In this document: one piece after another, positions 61,070 to 64,000 of the stretch
Layout: each line of letters begins with the position of its first letter
How positions within the stretch are numbered: position 1 is the first letter of the stretch
Assembly: GCA_950295325.1 (NCBI GenBank)
Contig: OX485805.1
Location: forward strand, 46,340,758 to 46,404,757
Direction of reading: 5' to 3'
Length of the DNA stretch: 64,000 bases
Source of the DNA: Polytrichum commune
Taxonomy: Eukaryota; Streptophyta; Polytrichopsida; Polytrichales; Polytrichaceae
Translations under genes and position numbers: made by a program
The notes under the pieces: model-generated
What the model saw: the letters and a program-made list of their open reading frames with translations, nothing else
Database searches by the model: none
Told to the model about the DNA's origin: nothing

Positions 61070-61562
61070 AAGTTTGTTTTCTTCCCTCAGCTTTTTCTTA
61101 TGGTTTGTTATGAAATGATGCAACTCCCATAAAGACAAAAAGAAAAAGGATTGTGAATGTTCTTACACTAACATGCGATGTTCGTTCACTGCCTCCTACC
61201 CATGGCCGCGTGATTATCTAACTACCATAATGCGTCATTGTCTAAGTCAACAAGTTCAATCACAATTTCATGGCTTTCTTCCAACATAGTAGGCAAGTTT
61301 TGTCGGCTCTTGAGAATTCTTGCAACACGTTCAACCTTGTTCGTTGGGAGTGATTCCAAATCTACATTTAACTTCTCAATTTCTTCGCGCCTCATTTGGC
61401 ACTCGTGGGGATCACTTGAGTGAGGCTTTGGGAGTTTCCGCAACCTCTTCCGCATTTGTGGCTGTGATTGCCTTTCATTTATCCTACTAATAAGATGTGA
61501 TTGGACTATGGGTTCAATTGTGGCACATGGTTGCATGGACCACCTATTTGTCATCATCATCA
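61070..61562 (-). pseudogene. Remnant of a GTE/BET-type gene (NET domain)
   Basis: Minus-strand exon about 61562-61226 encodes a basic lead (MRKRLRKLPKPHSSDP), then the NET domain (MRREEIEKLNVDLESLPTNK, VERVARILKSRQNLP, EIVIELVDLDNDALW), breaking at a GTAGTT donor in phase 2. The next exon about 61128-61070 continues with ELHHFITNHKKKLREEN, the expected sequence after LW (ELDRFVxNYKK). NET domains bind partner peptides in plant GTE and animal BET bromodomain proteins that read acetylated histones. The intron acceptor before ELHHF reads TG rather than AG, and the bromodomain is missing. The upstream edge coincides with the left end of the pogo-like element at 61563, so the gene was probably cut by that insertion. 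Confidence 0.72.
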
Positions 61563-64000
61563 ATACCGTAGGTTCATAGCTGGTTTGACACATGTTAGCC
61601 GAATAATTAATTAAAGTGGAAAATTTGCATTCGGCTAAAAAAATAAAAAATAAAAAAATTTCAACTTTTGCTACAATTTTTTTTTAATCGGCTATAAGTA
61701 AGAATGTACATGTGAAATTTATTCAATTATTACAAATGAAAGTTTTCTCATTCTCAAAATATTCAAATGCCTTAAATTTTGATTTTTTTAACCTAATTGC
61801 AGAAGAGATGACGGCTTAGTTGAACTTAACCTAAACCTACTTACCCTAATCAGGGTTTGAGGCTCCTTTAAACATTTTTTTCATGTGTTTGAGCTTTGAA
61901 GTGTGTTTGGTAAAATTTTGAGTGTTCCCGTTGCTTTGCTTGTTTGAGCTTTTAGTTCAAGTCAAAATGACAAAGTCAAAGACTTTGAGTAGTATTTTCA
62001 TGTCATTTTCCAAAGAAGAGATGCAACAGTCAGTGACACATGATTTAAGACTCTAAAGACTAAGATGGATGAGGAAGCGGCTTTGCAAATAGAAGTGGTG
62101 AAGCGTCCAGTTGGAAGGCCACGAGGCACATTGGAGGCAACATTGTTGACTCCTAAAGTGGAAGAAGATGAGCCAACTTCCAAAAAACTCAAGGTTAGGG
62201 ATCAGTACACTAATTGGTTTGAGTCTTCTCTTTGGGATCCCATTTATGTTGCTGTTAGAAAACATAGAAACATCAACAATGCATGCAAATACTTGAAGAT
62301 GATGTAAAAGAAACCGGGAAAGAGCTATGGCACTTACGAGAAGCTTGCTAGAAGCAGTATGTATGAGTGGTTCACATCTACAAGAGAACTCAAAGATGCT
62401 TACAAGAAATATGTAGATGAAGGATCTTCCCATTTCCATGAAGAAAACCAACATTATCCTATTTTATCCGATCATCAATAATTAAAGGAAGCTATCATTG
62501 AGATGCTACATGCACATAGGAAGGCGGGACAACCTCTCTATGCAAGATCAATCCACAATCTCATCATCCCCTTTATTCAAAAGGGGTCTCTAGATCTACT
62601 TGTTCAAGAAATCTCAACTTCATTCAAGGTATCACTTAGTTGGGTGAGGACATTTGTTAGAAACAAGTTAAATTGGTCTTTTAGAAAAGCTACTACAACA
62701 GCAAGCAAATTACCAAAAAATTGGGAGCTACAAGGTTTGAGGATGACCCAACGGATAGCCTACTTGGTTAAGTACTACAATGTCCCATGTGAGTTAGTGG
62801 TAAACACATATCAGACCGGATTCCATCTTGTTCCAACAGGTGGAACAAAAATTTGGGAAGAGAAAGGATCTAAACATGTGGCTGTGATTGGAATTGAAGA
62901 CAAAAGACAAGTTACAGTAGCGGTTTCATCTTCATTATCGGGTAATATCTTACATTTTCAAGTCATTTTCACAGAAACAATAAGTAGGAGTTTACCTCCT
63001 ATGAACCTAGGTCGGAAAACGTGTGAAGAAGCTGGGTGGCACATCACACACACTAGAAACCATTGGTCCAATCTTGACTCTTGCAAGGCATTTATTGAAA
63101 AGATACCTCAACCCTACAGACTCAAATAAATAGAGATTATTGGACTCCCCATTCATACTCCTCTTATTTGGTTGATTAACTGTTGGTCCGTTCATACCTC
63201 TATAACGTTTTTTACATGGTTGAAATTGACTCATCCTTTAGTGAAAACAATATTTGTTCATACCAAGTGCACAAGTGTTCTACAGCCAGCAGATGTTATC
63301 CTCCAACGACCTTTCAAGCATGCCTTTCGGAACCAATACGACAAATGAAGCATGAATCAAATATCTCAACAATTAGATTCATAGGAGGAATAAAACATCA
63401 AGCTCGATTCTAAACTAAGTATTTTAAAACCTCTCCTATGTTCATGGTTGTATGAGGCTTGGCTAAGCATTCACAAAAAACGAATGATACAAATTGGATG
63501 GGAACAATGTGGCATTGGTGAAGTTTTTTGACATGATTTTCAAGAGGTTGTCTTGTGCGCAAATTTATCAACACCACTTTTCAAGGAGGAAGCAACCCAA
63601 ATAGAAGAAGTTACAAACAAGGACGACACAATAGAAGACATGGAGCTAGATACTTGCATTACAACAATCATGCAAGAGTCATTAGAAAGGGCAGCTGAGA
63701 TCAACCGTTTACATGGAGCTCGAGTTTCATCTCTAAAGGATGCAGCTAGAAAAAAATATGTTCAATCTGCACAAAAAGATAAGTCTTTTGGAAGGTTCCG
63801 ATGTACAAACATCTGCATGATTTAATGGAATGTTTTGGGGTTGATTGCATTGATGATGTTTTTGCTGTGCAAAGGTTGTGCAAACCCTAACGAACACATT
63901 TCAGGGCCAAACTTCATATCCCAAATGGCCGAATCCCCACCACCACCACCACAACAATAAGAATCTGAACCTCCGCATCAACAATAATTCCTCTTCCACC
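61563..64000 (+). mobile_element. Second pogo/Tigger-like element, running off the window
   Basis: The left end CCGTAGGTTCATAGCTGG, then GTTTGACA and GCCGAATAATTAATT...CATTCGGC, parallels the first element's left end (CCGTACGTGATAGGCCAG, TTCGACA, GTCGAATAATTAATT...CATTCGAC). It is preceded by a TA-containing border (CAATA). No right end is seen before 64000. Confidence 0.65.
62065..63825 (+). pseudogene. Pogo/Tigger-like transposase, interrupted by stops
   Basis: Begins MDEEAALQIEVVKRPVGRPRG (AT-hook-like GRPRG), then a DNA-binding segment (NNACKYLKMM, stop, KKPGKSYGTYEKL). The catalytic region follows: LVVNTYQTGFHLVPTGG, where Tyr replaces the first Asp; VAVIGIEDKRQVTVAVSSS; WLINCWSVHTS, where Asn replaces the second Asp if aligned with DCWSVHKS; and LQPADVILQRPFKHAF with the third Asp kept. 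In-frame stops lie at 62305 (TAA), 62479 (TAA), 63127 (TAA) and near 63345 (TGA), then a frame change before the acidic C-terminal stretch to 63825. Collinear with the transposase at 24.9-26.7 kb but clearly diverged from it. Confidence 0.8.

Overview
The window looks like nuclear DNA of a land plant. Genes are split by short GT-AG introns, the spacers are AT-rich and transposon-filled, and there is a plant-type methylenetetrahydrofolate reductase (MTHFR). An NB-ARC resistance-like gene whose C-terminus carries ARM and TPR repeats instead of leucine-rich repeats, together with compact introns, suggests a non-flowering plant, most likely a bryophyte such as a peat moss. That placement is inference.

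Layout: 1-7.9 kb holds a broken, intron-rich gene chain with unusual contents: a ParB-like domain, a region resembling a beta-class DNA methyltransferase, a long acidic/proline-rich linker, and an FCP1/HAD-phosphatase-like domain. Its first visible intron carries four copies of a 62-bp repeat with a perfect 32-bp palindrome. 8-16 kb is mainly dispersed repeats and MITEs. 16.3-24.1 kb is a Mutator-like (MULE) transposon with ~190-bp terminal inverted repeats and a decayed transposase. 24.6-29.6 kb is a pogo/Tigger-like element with a dead DDD transposase; between that transposase and the right terminus lie fragments of two host genes, an RsmE-type rRNA methyltransferase and a cyclophilin.

30.6-35.5 kb is an intact four-exon NB-ARC/ARM/TPR gene (1082 codons) on the minus strand. 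36-53 kb is repeat country: a hAT-like family (three copies with 8-bp target duplications), a second 8-bp-duplication element, TA-flanked MITEs, a MITE with an empty-site allele in the same window, and tandem arrays split by MITEs. 53.8-59.1 kb is an intact 12-exon MTHFR gene (594 codons, minus strand) with a probable 5'-UTR intron. 61-64 kb holds the remnant of a GTE/BET-type gene (NET domain) cut by a second pogo-like element that runs off the right edge.

Only the NB-ARC gene and MTHFR look intact. They act in unrelated processes (immune-type signalling and one-carbon metabolism). The rest is mobile DNA, gene fragments or pseudogenes. All exon joins were inferred by eye from splice signals, reading phase and family similarity; no transcript data or searches were used.
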